From NCBI GenBank assembly GCA_964522045.1, contig CAZFSF010000050.1:1-18425 (forward strand): a stretch of DNA of 18,425 nt. Direction: 5' to 3'. This DNA comes from Desulfacyla sp964522045. Its GTDB lineage: Bacteria > Desulfobacterota > DSM-4660 > Desulfatiglandales > Desulfatiglandaceae. The translations under genes and the position numbers were made by a program. Below the pieces are notes generated by a model. It worked only from the letters and a program-made list of their open reading frames with translations, was not told where the DNA came from and did not search any database. Shown here in pieces: positions 7,608 through 15,105 of the stretch (its first letter is position 1; each line of letters begins with the position of its first letter).

Positions 7608-7638
7608 CCGGCGAAGCCGGAATTGACTATTGACTATT
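7608..7638. repeat. Small palindrome plus tandem TTGACTA repeat
   Basis: CCGGC-GAA-GCCGG at 7608-7620 is a compact hairpin. It is followed by TTGACTATTGACTATTG (7623-7639), two and a half copies of a 7-bp unit. The pair lies in the 85-nt gap between the kinase stop and the acyl-CoA dehydrogenase start, so it may separate the two transcripts or sit in the dehydrogenase leader. Confidence 0.45.
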
Positions 7639-7676
7639 GAAAATTGAATATTTGATTCCATCCCATAGAGGATGCT

Positions 7677-10547
7677 TCAACTCGAAGCGGCATGGAAATG
7701 GATAGAAAAGGAACTCTCTCCTGAGCCGTAGCAATCCTCTACATTGGCGCAAAAAGTGCAGTCACTAATCCTCCCGGGACACAAATCTGTTTCTTTCGGT
7801 ATAAACCTGCATCTTGAAGATTCCATCTCTATCTTAAAATTGTATCGCTCGGCAAAGATCTTCATCCGCAACAGGTCCGCCCCTTTGCCTCCGGCATTGA
7901 AATCAAAGGCCCTCTTGGATGAATAGGCCATGGTATCCTGTGTAGCAAAGAAACCTTCAAATATTCGTTTTTGTGCATCTTCTATGATACCTACCCCATA
8001 GTCATGCACTGTCAGTCCAATGCCTGCATCCTTTTCTCTCAGAATGATCTCTATCTTTCCCTCATCAGGGGTGTTTTCAATGGCATTTTTCACCAAACCA
8101 TCGATAACCTTTTGTAATGGATCCAGAGGCATAGAAATGGGTGATACCGTCTCCAGGTGGCTTATGAGATCAACCTGACGATGGGAAAAGAGTGGCTTGA
8201 GTTCTGCAATTCTCTCCCTGACACATTCATTCAAGACAATTCTTTTTGGCTCAATTTCCTTGGGCCCAAAAAGCTTATTTATCCGATTTTTTATGGTTTC
8301 AACAAGTCGCCCTTCTCCAACCTCCTCAGCAAACAGCGTTTCCAGTTCATCAGCGCATTCATCAAGCATTTGGGACAAAAGGTGGTGGGACTTGTAGTGC
8401 CTCTCCCGCATGATGTCTTCTACCTGGTTCTGGATTTCTACAATACGGTCCAGGTTCCTCTTCGCCCTTGACAGGGTGGTTTTCCAGTTATCTTCGGCAA
8501 GGGACTCCAATTTTTTTTCTAATATTTTCAGGGAGCCTGAGAGAACAGAGACAGGGGTCTTTAATTCATGAGAAAGATGGTTAATCACCTTGTCCTTTGC
8601 CCGGTTCATACTCGAGACCTCTAAGTAGGCCGTCTTCAACTCCTCAGAAAACCGGGCGTTTTCTATGTAAAGAGCGACGGTTCCCGCTACCATGCTCAAC
8701 AATTCCACATTAGTCTGATCAAAGGTTCCCTCCTTTTTGTTGATGGCGCACAAGGTTCCGATGATTCGATCGCTGCTTCGCAAAGGCACAAGGAGCAGGT
8801 CTTTGGTATGGTAGCCGAGCTTTTTGTCTCTCTCTCGATGAAGCCCAGGATCAGCAGAGGTATCCGACACTATTAAGGGCTTACCGGTCCTGATAACCTG
8901 GCCCGCTACAAGTTCATCAATAGGGAAACGAATTTCCTTTACCCTTTTTTGAGTCGCGCTGTCATCATAGGACGCCCCAACAAAAAAGAGCTCTTCCTTC
9001 TCCTCATCCAACAGTATGACGATGGCGCCCTCTGATCCCATAAGCCGTTTTACCTCGCTGCTTACATAATCCTGAAGTTCCTCTAAGTGAGGATATTCAG
9101 GGAGGGCAGTGCTGATCCTGAGGAGCGCAGCATTATTCGCGTAGGCCCTAATTATTTCTTCCGAGAACCTGGCGTTTTCTATGGAGAGGGCAATGGTCCC
9201 GGCTACCATGTTCAACAGCTCAAGATCCGTTTCATCAAAAGCCCCTTCTTTTTTGTTTCGGGCGCACAAAGCCCCGATAATCCTATCACCACTCCTTAGG
9301 GGCACTTCAAGCATGTTTTTTGTGTGGTATCCGAGTCTCTCATCCACGCCGGGATAAAAATGGGGATCCTTGGAGGTGTCGTATACAATAATCGGCTTTC
9401 CGGTCTTGATAACATTGCCGGCCACGCTCTTATCCGCGGGGAAACGGATCTCCTTTATCCTCTCCTGGGTGGTGCTGTCGTCATATGCCGCACCCATGAA
9501 GAAGAGTTCTTCCTTTTCTTCATCTAAAAGTATGACAAGGGCCCCCTCTGTGTTTAAAAGCTGTTTAATCTCCCTGCTGACATAATCTAAAAGTTTTTCC
9601 AGGTCAGGGTATTCAGGGAGGGCAGTGCTGAGCCTTAGTATTGCCTCGTTGTTGCGAGCAACCCTCTTCTCACGGGTAATATCTCTCAGAAGAACAAGTT
9701 CTCCTGCCGGTTCGTCTTTTTCTTCCGAATATACTCCGGCCCTCATAACCACATCAAGGACCTGGCCCCTTTTGGTAAGTCTCCTGGTTTCATGACGTAG
9801 TATAACCTTTTTTTCAAAGAGTTCTTTTATCATATCACCGGTTTCCTGCTCTAAACCTGGTGGCGTATAGGGAATGGTCTTTCCTTCTAATTCATCAAGG
9901 GTCCACCCGAAGGTCTCGGTGAATGATGGATTCAGATAGTAGACTCTGCCGTCTAAGGTGAATACGACTATCGGATAGGGGACAAAGTCAAGTAGGATTC
10001 TTTGACGCTTTTCAGATTTCCGCAAGGCCTGTTCCACCTTTTTTTGGGCGGTGATATCCTGAAGGGTCTCTATGGCGCCTGTGATGTTTCCCCTGTCGTC
10101 CTTCAAGGGTGATGCGGTAAAGAAAAGCCATTTGCTCCCTTTCCTCAGGTCGCGAAAAAGTCGTTCAGCCTCATAGCCTCCCTCTGTAACAGCGGATTTA
10201 TGGTAATTACCCTGATAATGCCTCGCTATTTCTTCTTCGGGGGCGTTGTCGACAATAAGGTCAGCCATGGTAGGCCTCTCTGTTGCGTAGAAACATAGCC
10301 ACTGTTTTCGGGTTCCGATGATTTCATCGGCTAAAATACCTGTCAGATTCTCATAGGCCTTGTTGACATGGGTAACGATATGATTGTTGTCAATGACAAA
10401 GGTCGGGATAGAGGTTTCCCGGAGGATTTGAGAAAGTCTTTCTTCGCTCTCCCTGAGCGTGGATTCTATCTTTTCCCGTTCGGAAAGTTTCTTTTCTAAG
10501 GTCTTAATCCGCTGTTCAAGTTGTTCATATGTTGGCCTTTCAACCAT
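7677..10547 (-). CDS. PAS-PAS-GAF-GAF hybrid-input sensor histidine kinase with Cys-rich C-terminus
   Basis: A 956-aa cytoplasmic kinase; ATG 10547 is preferred because GGAGGAA precedes it, though the frame opens at 10565. Order: short coiled coil (1-40), PAS about 40-175, PAS about 180-300, two GAF domains (about 305-475 and 477-650), HisKA with phospho-acceptor His660 in NHLSHELKTP, and an HATPase domain with KNAIENTP (N box), HDYGVGI (G1), IFEGFFAT (F box) and NAGGKGADL (G2). No membrane helix is seen, so the signal is internal. The two GAFs are a tandem duplication of about 172 residues sharing stretches such as LDEEKEELFF. After G2 comes a cluster C913-x9-C923-x6-C930-x2-C933-x5-C939, suggestive of a metal or Fe-S site. 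No response regulator is adjacent; its target is unknown. Confidence 0.88.
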   Translation of the reverse strand: MVERPTYEQLEQRIKTLEKKLSEREKIESTLRESEERLSQILRETSIPTFVIDNNHIVTHVNKAYENLTGILADEIIGTRKQWLCFYATERPTMADLIVDNAPEEEIARHYQGNYHKSAVTEGGYEAERLFRDLRKGSKWLFFTASPLKDDRGNITGAIETLQDITAQKKVEQALRKSEKRQRILLDFVPYPIVVFTLDGRVYYLNPSFTETFGWTLDELEGKTIPYTPPGLEQETGDMIKELFEKKVILRHETRRLTKRGQVLDVVMRAGVYSEEKDEPAGELVLLRDITREKRVARNNEAILRLSTALPEYPDLEKLLDYVSREIKQLLNTEGALVILLDEEKEELFFMGAAYDDSTTQERIKEIRFPADKSVAGNVIKTGKPIIVYDTSKDPHFYPGVDERLGYHTKNMLEVPLRSGDRIIGALCARNKKEGAFDETDLELLNMVAGTIALSIENARFSEEIIRAYANNAALLRISTALPEYPHLEELQDYVSSEVKRLMGSEGAIVILLDEEKEELFFVGASYDDSATQKRVKEIRFPIDELVAGQVIRTGKPLIVSDTSADPGLHRERDKKLGYHTKDLLLVPLRSSDRIIGTLCAINKKEGTFDQTNVELLSMVAGTVALYIENARFSEELKTAYLEVSSMNRAKDKVINHLSHELKTPVSVLSGSLKILEKKLESLAEDNWKTTLSRAKRNLDRIVEIQNQVEDIMRERHYKSHHLLSQMLDECADELETLFAEEVGEGRLVETIKNRINKLFGPKEIEPKRIVLNECVRERIAELKPLFSHRQVDLISHLETVSPISMPLDPLQKVIDGLVKNAIENTPDEGKIEIILREKDAGIGLTVHDYGVGIIEDAQKRIFEGFFATQDTMAYSSKRAFDFNAGGKGADLLRMKIFAERYNFKIEMESSRCRFIPKETDLCPGRISDCTFCANVEDCYGSGESSFSIHFHAASS

Positions 10548-10601
10548 CAGGGAATATTCCTCCATTTGCTTCGAAATGAGAAAGCTTATACTGTTTAATG
10601 T

Positions 10602-10734
10602 CCGAACGAAAACCAGGATTTTTCGTTCAGATCAAGGAAGACGAAAATTTTAACCGCAGGAATACATTGAGTATTTCGAGGATTATAATTTGAGTCTGAT
10701 GCAGATATGGGCGAAAAGGACAGTTTTCATTCAG
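10602..10734. repeat. Large imperfect palindrome (about 130 bp) upstream of the histidine kinase
   Basis: Centred at 10668 on AATAC-ATTGA-GTATT. The outer left arm GAACGAAAAC (10604-10613) mirrors GTTTTCATTC (10723-10732) at the same distance from the centre. Further matches are TTTTTCG against CGAAAA and AAATTTTAAC against ATTATAATTT. The shape suggests a MITE-like or hairpin repeat element, with one end about 40 bp from the kinase start. Confidence 0.55.
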
Positions 10735-11105
10735 GCATTATTCAATGCCTTTAATACAGGCCCTGAAAGACTTTTTCAAGCCCTGTTTTGACTTCCTTTC
10801 CCTGTAGACTATAACCCTTTACGTCAGCGCTTAGAATTGCCGCCAGTTTGCGTCGTAGATCCATATGCCGTTCCGTTAACAGTTAACAAAAAACCCATTT
10901 ATTTGATATTGACATAAATACAATTCAAAATCAATCAACGTCTTATACGCATGTCTTTCTACACTCGGCGGTCTACGGGTTTGAAGATTTCTCGCTACGA
11001 CAAGTTGACAACGTGAGTAGCGCCAGCCTGGAGCACATGCTGCATCATCAGATCCAAAAATGAATGCACTTTTTGAGAAGAGATCAGAATATGAACGGAT
11101 TTTCC
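10735..11105. other. Intergenic stretch without a recognisable gene
   Basis: No convincing coding frame with a ribosome site is seen. It holds a short hairpin AGGCATT-ATTC-AATGCCT (10733-10750), two GTTAAC hexamers one base apart (10875-10887), and two TTGACA boxes (10909, 11007) without good -10 partners. The sequence separates the divergently read kinase and PadR genes. Confidence 0.5.
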
Positions 11106-11135
11106 TTGACGAAATAATATGAAGCAGAATATTCT
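11106..11135 (+). promoter_or_regulatory. Possible promoter of the PadR/molybdenum cluster
   Basis: TTGACG (11106-11111), 18-bp AT-rich spacer, TATTCT (11130-11135). It would give a leader of roughly 110 nt before ATG 11250. Confidence 0.35.
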
Positions 11136-11249
11136 TTTGTAGAATAGATTGTGGGGTCTGCCGGCAATGGAGATTCACCTGTTTTTGCGATCAGGTCCAG
11201 TGGTCTTTTACGTGTCTTGATGAGTAACCCGCAAGCATGGGGGACGCAA

Positions 11250-11771
11250 ATGAAAGACAAGCCAGCCACTAAGTATGTCCTGCTTGGTGCATTGATGTCA
11301 GGCCCCAGGCACGGCTATGAAATCCTGCAGTTTCTGGAAACAGGATTGGGGCCGATCTGGCGCGTCAGCACGAGCCAGCTCTATGTGCTTCTCAAACGAC
11401 TGGACAAGGAAGGATTGGTGAGCTCGAGCCTTGAAATCCAAGACACCCGACCGTCCAAGCGAGTTTTTTCTATCATGCCCCCGGGTAAAAAGCGTTTCCT
11501 GGAATGGTTGAAAAGCCCCACCGATCACGTGCGGGACCTGCGCATTGAATTTCTGGCCAAGCTCTTCTTTTTGCACAATCTTGCTCTTCCTGGGGGGAAT
11601 GCCCTGGTGAATGTCCAGATTGCCCTTTTGGAACAGGTGAAAGAAGGCCTCACGGCAAGGAGAAAGGCGGAAAAGGACGACTACAACCGGCTGGTTTACG
11701 GTTTCAGGATTTCCACACTCACGGGATGGCTCAACTGGTTGAAGAAGGAGGCCATTCCATTTGTAGAATGA
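11250..11771 (+). CDS. PadR-family transcriptional regulator
   Basis: A 173-aa protein. ATG 11250 is chosen because GGGGGA stands just upstream and the protein then starts at the conserved YVLLGALMSGPRHGYEIL helix of the PadR winged helix. The frame is open from GTG 11151, and ATG 11220 is another option. The winged-helix domain (residues 8-80) includes the recognition region RVSTSQLYVLLKRLDKEGLV and the wing DTRPSKRVFSI; a C-terminal helical dimerisation domain with many basic residues follows. PadR proteins usually repress neighbouring genes and respond to small molecules. It lies 12 nt before the DUF364 gene, so it probably controls the molybdenum-related cluster; the inducer is unknown. 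Confidence 0.85.
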   Translation: MKDKPATKYVLLGALMSGPRHGYEILQFLETGLGPIWRVSTSQLYVLLKRLDKEGLVSSSLEIQDTRPSKRVFSIMPPGKKRFLEWLKSPTDHVRDLRIEFLAKLFFLHNLALPGGNALVNVQIALLEQVKEGLTARRKAEKDDYNRLVYGFRISTLTGWLNWLKKEAIPFVE

Positions 11772-11783
11772 GGTTTCTAAAAG

Positions 11784-12509
11784 ATGGATGATTTTTACGA
11801 ACAGCTGAAAGAACGCGTTTTTGAATTGTGGAAAGAAGAAGGGCTTCTCTCGGAAAAAATAGAGATCCGGGCCCGGGCCCTCAGCACCAAAGAGGCCATC
11901 GGCAATCCGGAACATCAGGATTTTCCCATTCAGAAGGGAAAAGAAAAGCTCATGCAGGCCTCATTCATGGACGCTGGAGGCCAGGCGTTTACGGACATGT
12001 ACGGCGATTACGAGGGAACCCTTGAACAGGTCCTGCAACTGCCCATGGACAATAACCATCAGCGGGCCGTCTTTGTGGCTTCGCTCAATGCGGTGCTCAG
12101 ACATCTGGGTCGGATCGAGGCGTCAATCCACTGCCGGGACGAGGAACCCGTCAAATGCGGTAAGGCCCTGGTCCCTTATCTGAAGGACCGCTACAGCGGC
12201 GCCAGGATTACGCAGGTGGGATTTCAACCGCGGATGGTGGAAAACCTGGCCGCTGCACATCCCTTGCGGGTTCTGGACATGGATCCGGACAACATTGGCT
12301 CTCAAAAATTCGGGGTGACCATCGAAAGCGCCGACAATACGAAAGATGCCGTCGAGTGGGCGGATCTCCTGCTGGTCACGGGAACCACCCTGGCCAACGG
12401 CTCCATAACGCCCTTACTGGATAAAAAACCGATCATTTTTTACGGCACCACCGTTGCGGGCGCGGCACACTTAATGGGTTGGGAACGGTTCTGTCCCTGC
12501 AGCCGCTAA
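11784..12509 (+). CDS. DUF364 (Rossmann-like, putative metal-chelation) protein
   Basis: A 241-aa protein with the two-part architecture of this family: an N-terminal DUF4213-like segment (about 1-95, with the helix FVASLNAVLRHLG) and a C-terminal Rossmann-like DUF364 domain (about 105-240). Visible motifs are ITQVGFQPRMVENLA, LRVLDMDPDNIG, ADLLLVTGTTLANGSI and the end FYGTTVAGAAHLMGWERFCPCS, with a C-P-C near the terminus that could bind metal. Relatives are linked to molybdenum or other metal cofactor genes, and this one sits with modA-like, moeA-like and yqeB genes. The molecular role is not established. It appears full length, unlike the next two genes. Confidence 0.8.
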   Translation: MDDFYEQLKERVFELWKEEGLLSEKIEIRARALSTKEAIGNPEHQDFPIQKGKEKLMQASFMDAGGQAFTDMYGDYEGTLEQVLQLPMDNNHQRAVFVASLNAVLRHLGRIEASIHCRDEEPVKCGKALVPYLKDRYSGARITQVGFQPRMVENLAAAHPLRVLDMDPDNIGSQKFGVTIESADNTKDAVEWADLLLVTGTTLANGSITPLLDKKPIIFYGTTVAGAAHLMGWERFCPCSR

Positions 12510-12518
12510 GAGATCATC

Positions 12519-12872
12519 ATGGGCAAACGATTATCCTACATCCGTAAGTTGACCCGGGTCTCAAGCGCCGTGTTCATGTTGATTTTCAGCTGGTCCGCTA
12601 TAGGCATTTCAGCGGACCTGCTCCTTTTTGCCGGGGCCGGTCTCCGACAGCCCGCAGACCAAATGATTCAAACATTTCAAAAAGAGACCGGGCACACGGT
12701 ACGCGTCACCTATGCCGGAAGCGGTCAGCTCATGTCATCCATCCTGGCGTCGGGCCAGGGGGATCTGTTCATGCCCGGGGCGTTTTTTTATATCCAAAAA
12801 CTCGAGAAAATGGGGCGCATCGATTCCTCCAAGAAGTCATGGTGGCGGACCAGCGGGTGCACGCCCAGATGA
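12519..12872 (+). pseudogene. ModA-like (molybdate/tungstate) substrate-binding protein, truncated
   Basis: Only 117 codons of a protein that is normally well over 230. Signal-peptide-like N-terminus (hydrophobic VFMLIFSWSAIGISA at 18-32), then LLLFAGAGLRQPADQMIQTF and VTYAGSGQLMSSILASGQGD, the first lobe of a periplasmic binding protein. After about residue 107 (GRIDSS) the homology stops and the frame ends in TGA 12870-12872. The following 110 nt (to about 12977) hold open pieces in other frames, for example one with AQMTTEQAQSL, that I cannot assign. This fits a deletion joining modA to a neighbour. The position after DUF364 and before MoeA-like and YqeB genes points to a former molybdate uptake function. 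Confidence 0.7.
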
Positions 12873-12990
12873 CCACGGAACAGGCGCAATCCCTTTCTCT
12901 ATCGCTCGAGGATTCCGTTTACGGAATACTCAAGCTTCGGGCCCTTCATGGGTGTTGAGAGCGGGATAATAGAATCTAAGGAGTCGTGTG

Positions 12991-13179
12991 ATGACAAACA
13001 AATTCAAGTCTTCGGCAACAATCATTCCCATTGAGCAGTCGGTGGGGACCGTTTTGGCCCACGACATCACGGAAATCAGGAAGTTCCTTTAAAACGGCGC
13101 GGAGATGATTGTGGTGGCAGGGGGCATGTGCCTGGGATGCGAAGAGTGTCATTTTCCCCGGTGTTCATTTGGTAAATAG
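12991..13179 (+). pseudogene. MoeA-like molybdopterin-binding protein, internal-deletion remnant
   Basis: Starts with a normal AAGGAG (12978-12983) and ATG 12991. The 63 codons read as three fused pieces of a protein usually above 300 aa. First is the N-terminus IPIEQSVGTVLAHDITEIR; then, after TAA at 13090-13092 in the same frame, the core fragment GAEMIVVAGGM; then directly the Cys-rich C-terminus CLGCEECHFPRCSFGK and TAG. In intact relatives the core GGM is followed by S-V-D-P-D-D and the C-terminus has its own G-G-(M/L)-C. So the second deletion seems to have recombined two GGM-coding stretches. The protein normally serves molybdenum cofactor insertion; it cannot be functional here. Confidence 0.75.
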
Positions 13180-13180
13180 T

Positions 13181-13221
13181 TCCCCCCCCCTTCATCCCCC
13201 CATTGGGGGGGAGAGGGGGGG
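13181..13221. repeat. C-tract/G-tract hairpin before yqeB
   Basis: C9, C6, then ATT, G7, AGA, G7: CCCCCC-ATT-GGGGGG forms the inner stem and the outer C and G runs can extend it. The plus strand could also fold a G-quadruplex because each G7 run holds two G3 tracts. It lies between the broken moeA-like gene and the yqeB ribosome site. Confidence 0.6.
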
Positions 13222-13249
13222 TATGACCGGCATGAAGGGAGGTTCAAGA

Positions 13250-14065
13250 ATGTTCAGTCAGAAAAGAATCGTCATCAAGGGGGCAGGGGATTTGGCCACG
13301 GGTGTGGCCGCGCGATTGTGGCGAAGCGGTTTTTCCGTTATGATGACCGAGATCGACCAGCCCCTGACGGTTCGCCGAACCGTTTCACTGTCCGATGCCG
13401 TTTATGAAGGGGAAGCAACCGTAGAGGATATCACGGCCCGGCGGGTGCTGGACAGGTCGGAAATTCTCAAGGCGCTTGACGAGCGGGTGATTCCCGTTCG
13501 GGTGGATCCGGAAGCAAAAATCGTGAAGGAAATAGACGCCTTTGCCGTGATCGACGCCATCTTGGCCAAAAAAAACATCGGCACCCGCATGTATGATGCG
13601 CCCTTTGTCGTCGGCCTGGGACCCGGATTCACAGCAGGCAAGGATGTTCACGCCGTGATTGAAACCAAGCGGGGGCACACCTTGGGCCGGGTCATCCGGG
13701 AAGGATCGGCCATCCGCAATACCGGCATTCCCGGTAAAGTCAAAGGGTTCGGCGCAAGGCGCGTGATCAGGGCCCCCGGACCGGGCATTTTCAAGGGAGT
13801 CCTTCCCATCGGTACCCACGTAGAGGAAGGGGACATCGTTGCCTATGCAGGGGATATGCCCATTCCGGCGCCCATTTCCGGGATGCTGCGCGGATTGCTC
13901 CATGACGGCATATCCGTGGAGAAAGGCTTAAAAAGCGGAGATGTGGATCCCCGCGATATCCGGGAAAACTGTTGGACCATTTCCGACAAGGCCCTGGCCA
14001 TCGGAGGGGGCGTGCTGGAAGCGGTTCTGATGGCGATCAACCGGATGGATTCGGGCGGGGGATAA
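13250..14065 (+). CDS. yqeB: YqeB / EF2563-family selenium-dependent molybdenum hydroxylase system protein
   Basis: A 271-aa protein from ATG 13250, preceded by AAGGGAGG; the frame is open further upstream, but that part runs through the moeA remnant and the G/C hairpin. It opens with a Rossmann-like glycine motif, IVIKGAGDLATGVAARLWRS, and contains VVGLGPGFTAGKDVHAVIET, RVIREGSAIRNTGIPG, IRAPGPGIFKGV and the end CWTISDKALAIGGGVLEAVL, all typical of this family. The family is tied by genome context to xanthine-dehydrogenase-type enzymes carrying a labile, non-Sec selenium; its exact step is not settled. It is the only intact maturation factor of this cluster, and no hydroxylase subunit lies in the window. 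Confidence 0.88.
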   Translation: MFSQKRIVIKGAGDLATGVAARLWRSGFSVMMTEIDQPLTVRRTVSLSDAVYEGEATVEDITARRVLDRSEILKALDERVIPVRVDPEAKIVKEIDAFAVIDAILAKKNIGTRMYDAPFVVGLGPGFTAGKDVHAVIETKRGHTLGRVIREGSAIRNTGIPGKVKGFGARRVIRAPGPGIFKGVLPIGTHVEEGDIVAYAGDMPIPAPISGMLRGLLHDGISVEKGLKSGDVDPRDIRENCWTISDKALAIGGGVLEAVLMAINRMDSGGG

Positions 14066-14138
14066 TTATTCCCGGACCCAATCTTCCAGAAGACTCTTGA
14101 GATCTCGGGGCTTTTCGTTGGGCTAAATACGATAATCC

Positions 14139-14167
14139 TTGACTTTTAACATCCATGTAATTACAAT
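14139..14167 (+). promoter_or_regulatory. mazEF promoter
   Basis: TTGACT (14139-14144), exactly 17 bp, TACAAT (14162-14167): 5 of 6 in both boxes. It lies 31 nt before ATG 14199 and separates the toxin-antitoxin pair from yqeB. Confidence 0.7.
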
Positions 14168-14198
14168 GTGCGCACCTTAATTGAAAAGGAGAAACCTA

Positions 14199-14450
14199 AT
14201 GAGGGCACGTGTAATCAAAATTGGTAATTCGCAAGGACTGCGTATTCCAAAGCCGATTCTTGAACAAACAGGGATTATGGATGATGTTGAAATAGAGGTT
14301 GAAAAGAATCGAATCATCATCCGACCTATCAAAAATGTTCGAGAGGGTTGGGATGTTGCTTTTAAAATTATGGGTGAAAAAGGTGATGACGAACCTATTA
14401 TCGACGATAGCGTCTCACATTTATGGGATGAAGAAGAATGGCAATGGTAG
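14199..14450 (+). CDS. mazE: MazE-type antitoxin (AbrB/SpoVT fold)
   Basis: An 83-aa protein from ATG 14199 with AAGGAG just upstream; an upstream TTG at 14181 is in frame but lacks support. Residues 1-48 are the swapped-hairpin AbrB DNA-binding domain: VIKIGNSQGLRIPKPILEQT followed by VEIEVEKNRIIIRPI. The acidic tail (GDDEPIIDDS, DEEEW) is the usual toxin-neutralising part. It should bind MazF and repress its own promoter. Its last codons overlap the mazF start by 13 nt, giving translational coupling. The pair looks intact. Confidence 0.9.
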   Translation: MRARVIKIGNSQGLRIPKPILEQTGIMDDVEIEVEKNRIIIRPIKNVREGWDVAFKIMGEKGDDEPIIDDSVSHLWDEEEWQW

Positions 14451-14767
14451 TGAAACGCTTTGACGTTTACTTAGTAAACCTTGGTCCTACTGTCGGGTCA
14501 GAAATCCAGAAAACCAGGCCCTGTTTGATCGTCTCCCCTGATGAAATGAATCGAAACATTCGAACAGTGATTATCGCACCGATGACCTCAGCCCGGAAAG
14601 ATTACCCCACCCGTGTATCCTGCTCTTTTAAGAAGAAAGAAGGACAAATCGTATTGGATCAGATACGAACAATAGATAAAACACGACTCGTCAAAAAGCT
14701 TGGCATGATTGATTCAAGAACCCAACTGGATGTTATTTCTATATTACAACGGCTGTTCGCGTTTTAA
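14438..14767 (+). CDS. mazF: MazF/PemK-type endoribonuclease toxin
   Basis: A 109-aa protein. It has the family core: RFDVYLVNLGPTVGSEIQKT, RPCLIVSPDEMN, VIIAPMTSA, YPTRVSCSF and GQIVLDQIRTIDKTRL. The Arg in KTRPC and the Thr-Ser in PMTSA correspond to the usual active-site positions. MazF toxins cut mRNA at short specific sequences; the site cannot be read from this protein. ATG 14438 follows GAAGAAG; ATG 14444 is the alternative and gives the family-typical start MVVKRF. Length and motifs are complete. Confidence 0.9.
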   Translation: MAMVVKRFDVYLVNLGPTVGSEIQKTRPCLIVSPDEMNRNIRTVIIAPMTSARKDYPTRVSCSFKKKEGQIVLDQIRTIDKTRLVKKLGMIDSRTQLDVISILQRLFAF

Positions 14768-14938
14768 CATCGCCCAACCTATCGCTGGTGGCAGACTTGG
14801 CCCCCTAAAATGAATTTCGGCCAATGTCCTTCACCGGTCCACAGACATGGAAAACGTTGTCAATATTATCGCCATCACCGTGACGCAGGCCCAGGATATG
14901 GAGAGAAAAAAGGAGAGATTTAAAAAAAGATATTCTTC

Positions 14939-14966
14939 TTGACTTACGCTTAATTTGCAATAAAAT
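14939..14966 (+). promoter_or_regulatory. Promoter within leader element copy 1
   Basis: TTGACT (14939-14944), 16-bp spacer, TAAAAT (14961-14966); the same boxes are conserved in copy 2 at 17169-17196. This is the only good promoter before the DUF2281 and OmpA-like genes. Confidence 0.55.
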
Positions 14967-15048
14967 GCCCAATAATTAACCTTTGAACCTAATAACCTGA
15001 ATCCCGCTTTCAGCGGGAAAGCCTGAACCTTTCATCCGGAGCTTCCCC

Positions 15049-15087
15049 ATGGAATATCACCTCAAACTCGGCCTACCCATCTCCTGA
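15049..15087 (+). CDS. 12-codon leader-type ORF, copy 1
   Basis: ATG to TGA, peptide MEYHLKLGLPIS, with GGAG ten nt upstream. The second element copy encodes MAYHLKYCPPIS at 17335-17373, same length and end. The TGA lies in the loop of the hairpin CTCCT-GAC-AGGGG and is in frame with the DUF2281 gene seven codons later. The arrangement resembles a regulatory leader peptide, but function is unproven. Confidence 0.4.
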   Translation: MEYHLKLGLPIS

Positions 15088-15105
15088 CAGGGGCTGTTTT
15101 TACTG

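Noticed and set aside
11298..11915. 205-aa minus-strand open frame
   Set aside because: Shadow of the PadR and DUF364 genes, which have family motifs and ribosome sites on the plus strand.
13090..13092. Recoded stop in the moeA-like gene
   Set aside because: It is TAA, not TGA, and large parts of the protein are missing on both sides, so it is a pseudogene.
13109..13249. N-terminal extension of YqeB from 13109
   Set aside because: It runs through the moeA-like remnant and the C/G homopolymer hairpin; RBS and family homology begin at ATG 13250.
13385..13903. 172-aa minus-strand open frame
   Set aside because: Antisense shadow of yqeB in GC-rich DNA.
14768..14860. attC-like site after mazF
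   Set aside because: GCCCAAC after the mazF stop fits the RYYYAAC box, but no matching GTTRRRY with inverted arms was found at a suitable distance.
14848..14943. 31-codon ORF (MENVVNIIAITVTQ...)
   Set aside because: No ribosome site, no recognised homology, and it ends by running into the repeat element; probably chance or a remnant.
15085..15087. TGA of the short leader ORF as a selenocysteine codon
   Set aside because: The hairpin starts directly at the TGA, too close for a bacterial SECIS, and no Cys-containing homologue is recognised.
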